Positions 34,362 through 43,320 of a DNA stretch of 64,000 nt are shown one piece after another. The stretch spans positions 1-64,000 of the forward strand of contig CAYJLO010000004.1 of the NCBI GenBank assembly GCA_964370835.1, in the 5' to 3' direction. Position 1 is the stretch's first letter. Every line of letters starts with the position of its first letter. The notes under the pieces are model-generated. The model ran no database searches, was not told the DNA's origin, and saw only the letters and a list, made by a program, of their open reading frames with translations. The position numbers and the translations under genes were made by a program. This DNA is from CAYJAD01 sp964370835. GTDB taxonomy: Bacteria > Desulfobacterota > Desulfovibrionia > Desulfovibrionales > Desulfovibrionaceae.

Positions 34362-35663
34362 TTAGTCCTGTATAAGCTTTAGGAAAAAAATAATACTTAT
34401 GCTATACATGAAAAAAGACAGCTGGCGCCCCTTGCCCACACTGATATGCAAAATCACATGCGCAATGACGCCGCACATGATACCGTAGGCTATACTATAG
34501 GTTAAAGGCATAAGGATTATGGTAAGGTATGAAGGAATGGCTTCCAAGGGATCGGTAAGGTTAACCTCCTTGATGGCGCTTATCATGAAAACCCCCACAA
34601 GAATGAGAATGCCTGCGGTGGCCTCTTGCGGAATAAGTAAGAAAATGGGGGCCAAGGGTAAGGCGAGCAAGAAAAGAGCGCATACGGTTAAGGCCATGAG
34701 CCCAGTTCTGCCGCCATCGGCCACACCGCTTAAGCTTTCCACATAGGTGGTCAAGGGCGAAGTTCCAAAAACAGCGCCCGTGGTGGTGGCTATGGAATCT
34801 GCCCAAAAAGCTTGTTTTGCTTTGGGGAGGCGTCCTTCGGCATCGAGGAGGTTGGCCTGTTTAGCAACTCCGAGCAGAGTTGCCATGGTATCAAAAAGAT
34901 TGCCAAATAAAAAAATGATGACCACCATAAACATATCAAAAGTCAAAATGCTGTGCCATTCAAATTGCCCAAAAGTGGGTGCCATGCTGGGTAAGTGAAA
35001 AAGCAACTGGCTGTCGAAACTCTCCAAGGGTGTTACACCAAGGGGTATGCCCAAAAGGGTGCCGCCCACTATGCCGCATAACAACGCCCCGCGTACTTTG
35101 AGAGATAAAAGAATGGCGGCAAGAAGTAAGGTGAAAATTCCCACCCAAAGGCGCGGAGACTGTATGGAACCTAAGGCCAAAGAATTATTAGCATCTCCCA
35201 CCACAATGCCTGCCATCTGTAAACCTATAAAAGCAATGAAAAGCCCCACGCCTGCGGTCATGGCTTGCTTCATGGAATGGGGGATACAATCGAGCAGTGC
35301 TTCGCGCAAATTACATAAGGTAAGAAAGCTAAAGGCCAATCCCATGAGAAAAACAGCAGTTAGGGCAAATTGCCAAGAATGGCCCATGGTCAGCACCACA
35401 GTATAGGCAAAAAAAGCATTCTGTCCCATGCTTGGTGCCAAAACGATGGGAAGGTTGGCAAGAAGACCCATGAGTCCAGAGGCTAAGGCTGCGCTTAAGG
35501 CCGTGGCCACAAAGACGGAAGATTTATCCATGCCTGATTCGCTTAAAATGCTGGGGTTTACAGCTAAAATATAAGCAATGGTCATGAAGGTTGTAAGGCC
35601 GGCAAGCAGTTCTGTGCGCAGGGACGATCCTCGCGCTTTAAGGGAAAAAGTTTTTTCTAGCAT
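34362..35663 (-). CDS. NCS2-family purine permease 2
   Basis: A second 433-residue AzgA-like permease, with the same motifs in the same positions as its neighbour (GLTTFMTIAYILAVNP, APSMGQNAFFAY, GTSPLTTYVESLSGVADGG). Many positions differ, including GMG to SMG in the first substrate-binding helix and FGNLFDTMATLLG for VDLFDTLGTLLG, so the pair may have different substrate preferences (inference). The start is ATG at 35663. It is transcribed before permease 1 and may share its message; the 104-base gap between them holds no clear terminator. Confidence 0.91.
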   Translation of the reverse strand: MLEKTFSLKARGSSLRTELLAGLTTFMTIAYILAVNPSILSESGMDKSSVFVATALSAALASGLMGLLANLPIVLAPSMGQNAFFAYTVVLTMGHSWQFALTAVFLMGLAFSFLTLCNLREALLDCIPHSMKQAMTAGVGLFIAFIGLQMAGIVVGDANNSLALGSIQSPRLWVGIFTLLLAAILLSLKVRGALLCGIVGGTLLGIPLGVTPLESFDSQLLFHLPSMAPTFGQFEWHSILTFDMFMVVIIFLFGNLFDTMATLLGVAKQANLLDAEGRLPKAKQAFWADSIATTTGAVFGTSPLTTYVESLSGVADGGRTGLMALTVCALFLLALPLAPIFLLIPQEATAGILILVGVFMISAIKEVNLTDPLEAIPSYLTIILMPLTYSIAYGIMCGVIAHVILHISVGKGRQLSFFMYSISIIFFLKLIQD

Positions 35664-35940
35664 AAGTTCGGAGGGGTAAAGTTGGTGCCCAAGGTGGCGT
35701 AGGCGTGTTGTGTCTCATGGAAATCTTTTTAAAGGCATAAGAGTATTTGCAAAAAAATACAAGTCACTATACAGTGAGAAAGTTAACAAAATTTCAAACG
35801 AGGACAAATAGGCAAAGAAAGACTATTGCCAAAGCTCATAGAGGTATTATATCTCATAAATTGTTTTGGAAAAAAGTAATATCGGTTGATAATAAAAAAA
35901 TACACATAACAACGCAGTAAAATACCATCATGGAGGAATT

Positions 35941-37959
35941 GTGAATCAATTTACTCGCAACCTTACGCTTTGGGCCATTATCGCCCTGGCTATGGTTATG
36001 CTTTTCAACATGTTTCAGCAGCCGCAAAGTACGAATCAACAAGTATCGTACACAGAATTTTTGCAGCAAGTGGACAGCGGTGATATCACTCAGGTGACCA
36101 TTCAAGGTAAAACTCTGATTGGGCACAACATCAATGGGAAAAACATCCAAACCTATGCACCCGCCGACGGTGACTTGGTGAGTCGTCTCATGGAAAAGAA
36201 GGTGGCCATAAAAGCCGAGCCTTTAGACGATCAGCCTTGGTATATGACCTTGCTTATTTCTTGGTTCCCCATGCTCCTTCTCATAGGTGTGTGGATTTTC
36301 TTCATGCGTCAAATGCAAGGCGGCGGCGGTAAGGCCATGAGCTTTGGTAAATCTCGTGCGCGCATGCTCACCGAAGAGCAAGGCCGCGTGACCTTTGCCG
36401 ATGTGGCAGGTGTGGATGAAGCCAAGGAAGAATTGGCTGAAGTTGTGGAGTTTTTATCCAATCCCAAAAAATTCACACGCCTTGGTGGACGTATCCCCAA
36501 GGGTGTTTTGTTGGTGGGCCCTCCCGGAACAGGTAAAACCCTTCTTGCTCGTGCTGTGGCCGGAGAAGCTGGCGTGCCCTTTTTCTCCATTTCCGGTTCG
36601 GACTTTGTGGAAATGTTTGTGGGTGTAGGCGCTTCTCGCGTGCGTGACCTTTTCACTCAAGGTAAGAAGAATGCTCCCTGTCTTATTTTTATTGACGAAA
36701 TTGACGCCGTGGGTCGTCAGCGTGGTGCCGGCCTTGGCGGCGGACATGATGAACGCGAACAAACCTTGAACCAGCTTCTTGTGGAGATGGATGGTTTTGA
36801 ATCCAACGAAGGCGTTATCCTTATAGCTGCCACCAACCGTCCCGATGTGTTGGATCCAGCCCTTTTACGTCCCGGCCGTTTTGACCGTCAGGTCATCGTG
36901 CCCACGCCAGATTTGAAGGGGCGTCGTCGTATTTTGGAAGTGCATACACGTCGTACTCCCATCAGTGATGATGTGGACCTTGATACTTTGGCTCGTGGTA
37001 CTCCCGGTTTTTCCGGTGCTGATTTGGAAAACCTTGTGAACGAGGCAGCTTTACAAGCGGCTAAGGCCAATGATGAAATGCTCACCATGGGACATTTTGA
37101 ATGGGCCAAGGATAAAGTGCTCATGGGCCGTGAACGCCGTAGCCTTATCCTTTCTGATGAAGAAAAGCGCATCACCGCTTATCACGAAGCAGGTCATGCC
37201 TTGGCGGCACGTATGCTGCCAAAGACAGATCCTGTGCATAAGGTGACCATCATACCGCGTGGACGCGCCCTTGGGGTGACCATGCAGTTACCGGAAGAAG
37301 ATAGACATGGGTACTCCCGTGGTTATTTGCTCAATAATTTGGTGGTGCTTTTGGGTGGCCGTGTGGCAGAAGAGATTGTCTTTGACGATATCACCACTGG
37401 TGCCAGCAATGATATTGAGCGTGTAACGCGTATGGCTCGCAAAATGGTGTGTGAATGGGGCATGAGCGAAGCTCTAGGACCTTTAGCCATTGGTGAAACG
37501 GGTGAAGAAGTATTTATTGGGCGCGAATGGGTGCAGAATAAAAACTTCAGCGAAGACACAGCGCGCTTGGTGGATTCAGAAGTGAAGCGCATTGTGAGCG
37601 AAGCGCGTACCCGTTGTCATGACTTATTGCGCGAACACGAAAATCATTTACATGCCATTGCCGATGCTTTGCTAGAGCGCGAAACCATCAGCGGTGCTGA
37701 TATTGATATGCTTTTAGAAGGTAAAACCTTACCTCCCATGGACTTAAGTCATACAGATAAGAAGAAAGCTCCAGAGAAAAGTGAAGCTGACTTTACCTTT
37801 GATGCAGACGAAGTCGTGAGCGAGCAAGAAAAAGCTTCGAACAATGTTACGCCGGTTGCCGATTCTGCACCAGAAAGTGCAGAGAAGGAAGAGGCGAGCA
37901 AAGAAGAAGGTGCTTCTGTTAAAGAAGAAAATACACCAGAAAATACAAAAAAAGATTAA
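35941..37959 (+). CDS. ftsH: ATP-dependent zinc metalloprotease FtsH
   Basis: Membrane-anchored AAA protease that degrades misassembled membrane proteins and short-lived regulators. The 672 residues comprise an N-terminal membrane segment (about 9-27), a periplasmic domain to about 100, a second segment near 103-122, and the AAA domain: Walker A GPPGTGKT at 193-200, Walker B LIFIDEIDA, second region of homology ATNRPDVLDPALLRPGRFDRQ (two stretches). The protease has its zinc site HEAGH at 415-419. The C-terminus carries an extra acidic, Lys/Glu-rich tail of about 60 residues. The start is GTG at 35941 with GGAGGAATT before it. It overlaps folP by one base, a very common gene pair. Confidence 0.97.
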   Translation: MNQFTRNLTLWAIIALAMVMLFNMFQQPQSTNQQVSYTEFLQQVDSGDITQVTIQGKTLIGHNINGKNIQTYAPADGDLVSRLMEKKVAIKAEPLDDQPWYMTLLISWFPMLLLIGVWIFFMRQMQGGGGKAMSFGKSRARMLTEEQGRVTFADVAGVDEAKEELAEVVEFLSNPKKFTRLGGRIPKGVLLVGPPGTGKTLLARAVAGEAGVPFFSISGSDFVEMFVGVGASRVRDLFTQGKKNAPCLIFIDEIDAVGRQRGAGLGGGHDEREQTLNQLLVEMDGFESNEGVILIAATNRPDVLDPALLRPGRFDRQVIVPTPDLKGRRRILEVHTRRTPISDDVDLDTLARGTPGFSGADLENLVNEAALQAAKANDEMLTMGHFEWAKDKVLMGRERRSLILSDEEKRITAYHEAGHALAARMLPKTDPVHKVTIIPRGRALGVTMQLPEEDRHGYSRGYLLNNLVVLLGGRVAEEIVFDDITTGASNDIERVTRMARKMVCEWGMSEALGPLAIGETGEEVFIGREWVQNKNFSEDTARLVDSEVKRIVSEARTRCHDLLREHENHLHAIADALLERETISGADIDMLLEGKTLPPMDLSHTDKKKAPEKSEADFTFDADEVVSEQEKASNNVTPVADSAPESAEKEEASKEEGASVKEENTPENTKKD

Positions 37960-38873
37960 TGATAAAAGAAATATCATGGACTTTGCGCGGGGGAAGGGTT
38001 TTTAAGCCCTCCCCCTTTGCGCTTTTTGGCATAGTAAACCTTACGCCGGACTCTTTTTCCGACGGAGGCAAATATCAGGCACCAGAGCAAGCCTTGGCCC
38101 ACGCTCAGCGTTTATGGCAAGAAGGCGCGCAGATTTTAGACCTGGGTGCAGAATCGTCACGTCCCGGCGCGGCTCCTTTGGATGGCGGTGAAGAAGAAGC
38201 AAGGCTCATGCCTGTGTTGCAAACTCTTTTGCATGCTGATTCGGATTTTTGGGTAAATCCCCCACAGCAAGACCCCTCTGGACAAGAGTCTCTGCAGAAG
38301 GCTCCTTTACTCTCTGTGGATACTTATCATGCCAGCACAGCCGCTGCGGTGTTACAAGCCGGAGTGCCCATCATCAACGACATTTCAGCGGCGCTTTTTG
38401 AGCCGGAGCTTTTGGATGTGGTGGCGCAGTATAAGCCTGGTTATGTGTTGATGCACAGTTCAGGGCGCCCATATTCCATGCAAAAATATATTCCGTCAGG
38501 GGCCATCATGCCGTATCTGCAAGATTTTTTTGAAAAGCAATTACACCGCTTCACCAAGGCGGGCTTACCGGAAGAGCATATTCTTTTGGATCCCGGCATA
38601 GGTTTTGGTAAAAGTGTGGAGCAAAATTGGGAGATTTTGCGCTCTTTACAGCAATTGGAACATTTTGGCAGACCCATTTTGGCTGCCCTTTCCATGAAAT
38701 CTTTCTTACACAAACAACTGGGTATGGCAGAGCAAGATATGCACGCCAGAGCCGAGGCAACACATATAACAACGGCTTTATTGGGTGCACAAGGTATAGC
38801 CTATCATAGGGTGCATCATGTGGCAGAGACTCACCGTGCTTTAAGCATTGCCTCTGGCCTTACCCCACACTAG
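37959..38873 (+). CDS. folP: Dihydropteroate synthase
   Basis: Joins p-aminobenzoate to dihydropterin pyrophosphate in folate synthesis; the target of sulfonamides. At 304 residues it is slightly longer than the usual 270-285. The first signature GIVNLTPDSFSDGGKY (about residues 24-39) and the second, ILDLGAESSRPGA (about 60-72), bind substrates, and the C-terminal LSMKSFL and RVHHVAETHRAL segments are conserved. An insert around PPQQDPSGQES (near residue 100) accounts for the extra length. The start ATG overlaps the ftsH stop (TAATG), so the genes are coupled. cdaA follows after 31 bases. Confidence 0.95.
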   Translation: MIKEISWTLRGGRVFKPSPFALFGIVNLTPDSFSDGGKYQAPEQALAHAQRLWQEGAQILDLGAESSRPGAAPLDGGEEEARLMPVLQTLLHADSDFWVNPPQQDPSGQESLQKAPLLSVDTYHASTAAAVLQAGVPIINDISAALFEPELLDVVAQYKPGYVLMHSSGRPYSMQKYIPSGAIMPYLQDFFEKQLHRFTKAGLPEEHILLDPGIGFGKSVEQNWEILRSLQQLEHFGRPILAALSMKSFLHKQLGMAEQDMHARAEATHITTALLGAQGIAYHRVHHVAETHRALSIASGLTPH

Positions 38874-38904
38874 GCCAATAATAAAGCTTGAATGAGGAAC
38901 TGAG

Positions 38905-39660
38905 ATGCTTGAATTATGGAGTATGCTTGAACTACCCCCCGGAGTAAATTGGCGCGATGGGCTTGATATTGCCATTATCACCGTGCTTATTTATAATGCT
39001 TTGTGCATCATTAAGGGCACGCGTGGATTGGCTTCTTTGCTTGGCTTAGTTATTTTGCTGGTGCTGTATGCCATTTCCATTGAGGTAGAGCTGTATTCCT
39101 TGCGCTGGATGTTGGAACATATTGTGGGCTCTTTGTTCTTGGTGGTGGTCATCTTATTTCAAAAAGATATACGTCAGGGCCTTGGAGAAATGGGCGCGCG
39201 GTATTTTTGGAAGCGTAGTACCTTACACCACACAGCCATAGAAGAAATCATTCAAGCCTGTACAGAAATGGCGCGATTGCGTATTGGTGCCTTGATTATT
39301 ATCGAGCGCTCCTTGCCCTTGCAAGATATGATGCGACAAGAGGGTACGCCCATCAACGCAGAAATTTCTCGTAAGCTCCTTTTGTCCATTTTTTTACACG
39401 GTTCACCGCTGCATGATGGTGCTGTCATCATCAGCAAAGGAAAGCTAGCTGCGGCTTCGTGTATTTTACCTCTTGCCGTGGTGCAAGGCAAAAATTTTGG
39501 CACAAGGCATCGCGCGGCCCTAGGTATCACTGAAGAATCTGATGCCATAGCCATTGTTGTGTCTGAAGAGCGCGGAGAAATTTCCGTGGCTGTGAAGGGT
39601 GAAATAACTCCTAGAATTCAAGCAAATAAGCTTCACGAGGTCATTGGAAATGCTCTCTAG
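38905..39660 (+). CDS. cdaA: Diadenylate cyclase CdaA (cyclic di-AMP synthase)
   Basis: Makes cyclic di-AMP from two ATP. The 251 residues comprise about three N-terminal membrane helices (within residues 20-86) and the DAC catalytic domain. Both catalytic motifs are present: DGA at 171-173 (LHDGAVIIS) and RHR at 201-203 (GTRHRAALGITEESDA). Cyclic di-AMP controls potassium and osmotic balance and wall synthesis in the bacteria where it is known. The start is ATG at 38905, with AATGAGGAAC before it. It overlaps the cdaR frame and continues the ftsH-folP run, so all four are probably one operon. Confidence 0.94.
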   Translation: MLELWSMLELPPGVNWRDGLDIAIITVLIYNALCIIKGTRGLASLLGLVILLVLYAISIEVELYSLRWMLEHIVGSLFLVVVILFQKDIRQGLGEMGARYFWKRSTLHHTAIEEIIQACTEMARLRIGALIIIERSLPLQDMMRQEGTPINAEISRKLLLSIFLHGSPLHDGAVIISKGKLAAASCILPLAVVQGKNFGTRHRAALGITEESDAIAIVVSEERGEISVAVKGEITPRIQANKLHEVIGNAL

Positions 39661-40579
39661 TCTTACCCGTATCAATTTTCCTTTATTGCTTCTTTCTTTG
39701 TGTATTGCCGTGGCTTCTTGGTACGCCATAACCGTTAAAGAACGCGTGGACATGCATCTGAAAGTGTATCTTGATTATAATAATGTGCCTGAACATCTTA
39801 TTGTTACTGAAGGGCTTGTGCACGAAGTGACGGTGCAAGTTCGTGGTCCCAAAACCTTATTGCAAAGCCATGATGCCAAAACCACCTATGCCATAGATTT
39901 ATCGCATTTGGAAAAGGGTAAAAATATCATTTCCTTTTTGCAGCCTGATTTTTCCAAAGGTAACTTTCGTGCTTTCGAAGTTTTGGAAATTTCACCTCCT
40001 CAAGCCATTGTCATGACGGACACCCTCCTCGAGCGCAATGTGCCTATCAAAGCCACCATTGATACTGTTTTGCACTCTTCGGCTTTTAAGGTGAAAGATG
40101 TGACAATTTCTCCCAGCACAGGCTTATTGCGGGGACCGGAAAAAATTGTGTCCAAGGTGCATAGTCTTCCTTTAGAATTACATATGGATACCAAAGAAGC
40201 CGCCGGAACCTATACCAAAAAGTTTCCTTTGGTGTCAGTCATAGAGCAATCTTCCGTGACGCCTTCCTTTGTTTCTGTGACGTATACAGTGGCAACCAAA
40301 CGTGCGCGCATGACGGTGGAAAAAAAGGTTCAGGTGAATGGAGAGCCAGACCGTTATATGCTCAACCCGCAAAATCTTACTGTGGAAGTGGAATTACCAG
40401 AGGGCTTGGCCAAAAATAAATCCTATTTAAATGGTCTCGCCATACGCGTGACACCGCCTCTTTTGGAGGAAGGGCAAAGTGCCACGGTGCAATCTCAAGT
40501 GAGCTTACCTGAAGGCATGACTCTCATCACACCGCCCAGTCAAAAAGTGACCATCACACGGCGGACAGAACCGCATTAA
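39650..40579 (+). CDS. cdaR: CdaR-family (YbbR-domain) regulator of CdaA
   Basis: A 309-residue membrane-anchored protein with one N-terminal hydrophobic segment (about residues 6-25) and tandem YbbR-like beta domains outside the membrane (repeating VTVQVRGPKTLL, VTISPSTGLLRGPEKIV and VEVELPEGLAKNK blocks). CdaR binds CdaA and adjusts its activity. The start at 39650 (MLSSLTRIN) is favoured by GAGG nine bases before it; the in-frame TTG at 39644 is too close to that site. It overlaps the end of cdaA by 11 bases. In many genomes glmM follows, but here a terminator ends the operon instead. Confidence 0.88.
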   Translation: MLSSLTRINFPLLLLSLCIAVASWYAITVKERVDMHLKVYLDYNNVPEHLIVTEGLVHEVTVQVRGPKTLLQSHDAKTTYAIDLSHLEKGKNIISFLQPDFSKGNFRAFEVLEISPPQAIVMTDTLLERNVPIKATIDTVLHSSAFKVKDVTISPSTGLLRGPEKIVSKVHSLPLELHMDTKEAAGTYTKKFPLVSVIEQSSVTPSFVSVTYTVATKRARMTVEKKVQVNGEPDRYMLNPQNLTVEVELPEGLAKNKSYLNGLAIRVTPPLLEEGQSATVQSQVSLPEGMTLITPPSQKVTITRRTEPH

Positions 40580-40594
40580 AGATAAAAAATTATG

Positions 40595-40627
40595 AAGCCC
40601 CTCTGTATGTTTGCAGAGGGGCTTTTT
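40595..40627. terminator. Bidirectional intrinsic terminator between cdaR and sdaA
   Basis: A perfect 11-bp stem AAGCCCCTCTG/CAGAGGGGCTT is followed by T residues on the + strand, with A residues before it that supply a T run on the minus strand. It serves both convergent genes. Confidence 0.92.
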
Positions 40628-40664
40628 GTTTTAGCTTCTTAATAGGTATGAAAAAATGTTCAGT

Positions 40665-42074
40665 TTAACATTCCACCATGCTTACAGCGAGGCCGCCGGT
40701 GCTGGTTTCTTTAAACTTCACGTTCATATCTCGACCTGTTTCACCCATGGCACTGATGACGGCGTCAAGGGTGACAAGGTGATGCACCCCTTGCTCGCAG
40801 TGGGCAAGGAGGGCTGCGTTGTAGGCTTTTATGGCACCCATGGCATTACGCTCAATGCAGGGAATTTGCACATAGCCACCCACAGGGTCGCATGTGAGGC
40901 CAAGGTGATGCTCAAGGGCTATCTCCGCCGCATTTTCTACCACATAGGCAGGGTTACCGCGAGTGTGGGACACCATGGCCGCTGCCATGGAAGAGGCTAC
41001 GCCAATTTCCCCTTGGCAACCCATTTCAGCGCCGGCGATGCCAGCATTGTGTTTAGCCAAATACCCCACGGCGGCCGAGGCCAACACGCCTTCTCGCAGG
41101 GCTCTTTCGCCAATATTAAAATCATAACGCATGGCGTAGAGTAAGGCTGGCATAACGCCGGCAGAACCGCAGGTGGGGGCCGTCACGATGACGCCACCGG
41201 CGGCATTTTCTTCGGCGGCGGCAAAGGCATAGGCGTTAATACAGCCCATGATTCTGTCAACGGCATGGGGCACGCTCATGGCTTTGTCGTGGAGCAAGCG
41301 AGCTTTGCGGTGCACACCCAACGTGCCTGGTAAGGGGCCTTCGTTATTTAAACCTCGCACCACAGAAGAATACATAACTTCCATGATTTCATCGAGCTTT
41401 TGAAATATCTGAGGCCGAGACATGCCCGTGATGGCACTTTCATTGTCCAGAATAAGCTCGTGTAATGTGAGCCCTGTTTCTTGCAATTGCTGGCGTAATT
41501 GGTGCATGGAGTTATATGGATAGAGGGGTTTGCCATGCTCTGGAGCTTGCCAACCTTTCCATTGAATAAATCCACCGCCCACCGAGTAGTATTCTTGCGA
41601 AAGGGCAATGGAGCCGTCTTTTTGTAGCAAAGAAAATATCAAGGTATTGCTGTAGGGCTTATCATGATTGATGGGGCCGTCAATAATATGATCGTAACCT
41701 GTGCGCACTTCCACTTGCGCCCTTTGCCCAAGATAGACAGTAAATTCTTTATTGGGCTTTACTTGCTCCAAGAGATGTGCGGGGCACGTGGCAGGTTCAT
41801 GACCCAAAAGGCCCACGATAATGGCAGGTTTGGTGCCGTGACCCACGCCTGTGGCACTTAAAGAACCCAGTAGCTCCACTTGAATGCTTTGCGCCTGTTG
41901 TAACACACCTTCTGGGAGGGAGTGGCAAAGTTCTTCGAAGTTTTTGGCTGCCTTCATGGGACCCATGGTATGGGAAGAAGAAGGGCCAGGCCCCATTTTA
42001 AAGAAGTCAAATAGGGAGGTTTCTATGGGGGCTTTTTGGGCGTGGGGGGGAATGGTAAGCTCTTTTAATGCCAT
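40665..42074 (-). CDS. sdaA: L-serine ammonia-lyase, iron-sulfur type
   Basis: Converts L-serine to pyruvate and ammonia with an oxygen-sensitive [4Fe-4S] cluster. The 469 residues join the beta and alpha parts in one chain. The N-terminal domain opens FDFFKMGPGPSSSHTMGPMKAA. The C-terminal domain has APTCGSAGVMPALL near residue 300, MGCQGEIGVASSMAAA near 350 and CDPVGGYVQIPCIERN near 395, which supply the cluster cysteines. The start at 42074 (MALKEL) is chosen because it is an ATG; a TTG at 42089 adds five residues. Neither has a good ribosome site, so the start is uncertain. The gene is alone and shares a bidirectional terminator with cdaR. Confidence 0.94.
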   Translation of the reverse strand: MALKELTIPPHAQKAPIETSLFDFFKMGPGPSSSHTMGPMKAAKNFEELCHSLPEGVLQQAQSIQVELLGSLSATGVGHGTKPAIIVGLLGHEPATCPAHLLEQVKPNKEFTVYLGQRAQVEVRTGYDHIIDGPINHDKPYSNTLIFSLLQKDGSIALSQEYYSVGGGFIQWKGWQAPEHGKPLYPYNSMHQLRQQLQETGLTLHELILDNESAITGMSRPQIFQKLDEIMEVMYSSVVRGLNNEGPLPGTLGVHRKARLLHDKAMSVPHAVDRIMGCINAYAFAAAEENAAGGVIVTAPTCGSAGVMPALLYAMRYDFNIGERALREGVLASAAVGYLAKHNAGIAGAEMGCQGEIGVASSMAAAMVSHTRGNPAYVVENAAEIALEHHLGLTCDPVGGYVQIPCIERNAMGAIKAYNAALLAHCEQGVHHLVTLDAVISAMGETGRDMNVKFKETSTGGLAVSMVEC

Positions 42075-42225
42075 GGGAATACCGTGCAATGCCTAGTTGA
42101 AGTGAATGAAAGAGATGAAAAAGCTGCGTAAGTATGTATAAAACGTCATAAAAAGCGCTTTCATGGGCACATTTTTATTGTATATAAGTGTTTTTTATCT
42201 TTGTGTAAAGTTTTGAGGAAAATAT

Positions 42226-42252
42226 AAAAAAAGGGGCTGTATAACAACCCCT
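42226..42252 (-). terminator. Terminator of the pot operon
   Basis: On the minus strand AGGGG pairs with CCCCT, with further partial pairing in the 11-base loop, and is followed by a T run. It lies about 24 bases after the potD stop. Confidence 0.75.
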
Positions 42253-42276
42253 CTCTATATCACGTAAGCATGAAGC

Positions 42277-43320
42277 TTATTCGCCTATTTTCAAGTCCAC
42301 CCAATGCTCATCGTATACTTTTTGAGCTTCCCCTAGGCCTTTGGAAAATTGGCTATGCACCAGGTCTTCCTCTCTTGGAAAAATAAGAGTGCTCTGGCGC
42401 ACTTCTTCGGGTAAATGCTCTTTGGCACCCATATTGAGGGTGCTGTAATTGTATTCTTCCACACATCTGGCGGCAATGTCAGGGCGAAGCATGAAGTTAA
42501 TGAAAGTATGGGCGGCTTCTTTGTTCTCTGCCTGCGCAGGTATGGCAAAGCTGTCAAGCCAAAGAGGTGTGCCTTCCTTGGGGTAGATAAATTCAAGATT
42601 GGGATTTTCTTGCAAAGCAATATAGGCATCGCCATTCCAGATGAAGCCTGCGGCCACTTCTTCGCTGATGAGAGCTTGTTTGGCAGCGGTAACATCAAAA
42701 ATGCGCACATGGGGCTTTAGCTTGTGTAACCATTCGTAGGCAGCTTTAATTTGAGCCGGGTCTGCCGTGTTCATTTTTCCGCCGGTGGCCAAAAGGGCAG
42801 CGCCCACGGTATCGCGCATATCATCAGACAACAGTAACTTGCCTTTAAATTCCGGACGAAACAAATCATTCCATGAAGTTATGCTTTTGGCATCAACCAT
42901 GGTTTTGTTAATCATAAAACCTTGTACACCCCACATGTAGGGGATGGAATAGGTGTCTTCGGTGGTGAAGGCTTTATTGATAAGGTTTTGATCAAGGTGT
43001 TTAAGGTTGGGCAGCTTACTTTTATCAATGGTGCTTAATAAGTTGGATTCGCGCAATAAATCTACCAAATAAGTGGAGGGCACCACAATGTCATAGCCTT
43101 TGCCATTGAGAAGTTTCAATTTGGCATACATGGCTTCATTGGATTCATAGGTGGTGTAGACCACTTCGATGCCGGTTTCCTTGGTGAAATCGTCCAGCAC
43201 GTCTTGGGGAATGTATTCAGACCAGTTGAATACGTGCAAAACATTTTTTTCTGCCAAGGCCATGGTGCTCATGCCAAGCAGGCTGAAGAGACAACACAGT
43301 GCTACAAGAAGTTTTTTCAT
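42277..43320 (-). CDS. potD: Spermidine/putrescine ABC transporter, substrate-binding protein
   Basis: Periplasmic receptor that captures polyamines for import. The 347 residues begin with a signal peptide (MKKLLVALCCLFSLLGMSTMALA in two stretches, residues 1-23). The mature protein opens VLHVFNWSEYIPQDVLDDFTKETG (two stretches), the PotD/PotF signature. The conserved SNEAMYAKLK and DIVVPSTYLVDLL segments near residues 60-85 line the ligand cleft. The start at 43320 overlaps the potC stop (ATGA), with GGGAG nine bases upstream; an ATG at 43350 would overlap potC more and hide the signal. Polyamine specificity (spermidine or putrescine) is not decided. Confidence 0.93.
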   Translation of the reverse strand: MKKLLVALCCLFSLLGMSTMALAEKNVLHVFNWSEYIPQDVLDDFTKETGIEVVYTTYESNEAMYAKLKLLNGKGYDIVVPSTYLVDLLRESNLLSTIDKSKLPNLKHLDQNLINKAFTTEDTYSIPYMWGVQGFMINKTMVDAKSITSWNDLFRPEFKGKLLLSDDMRDTVGAALLATGGKMNTADPAQIKAAYEWLHKLKPHVRIFDVTAAKQALISEEVAAGFIWNGDAYIALQENPNLEFIYPKEGTPLWLDSFAIPAQAENKEAAHTFINFMLRPDIAARCVEEYNYSTLNMGAKEHLPEEVRQSTLIFPREEDLVHSQFSKGLGEAQKVYDEHWVDLKIGE

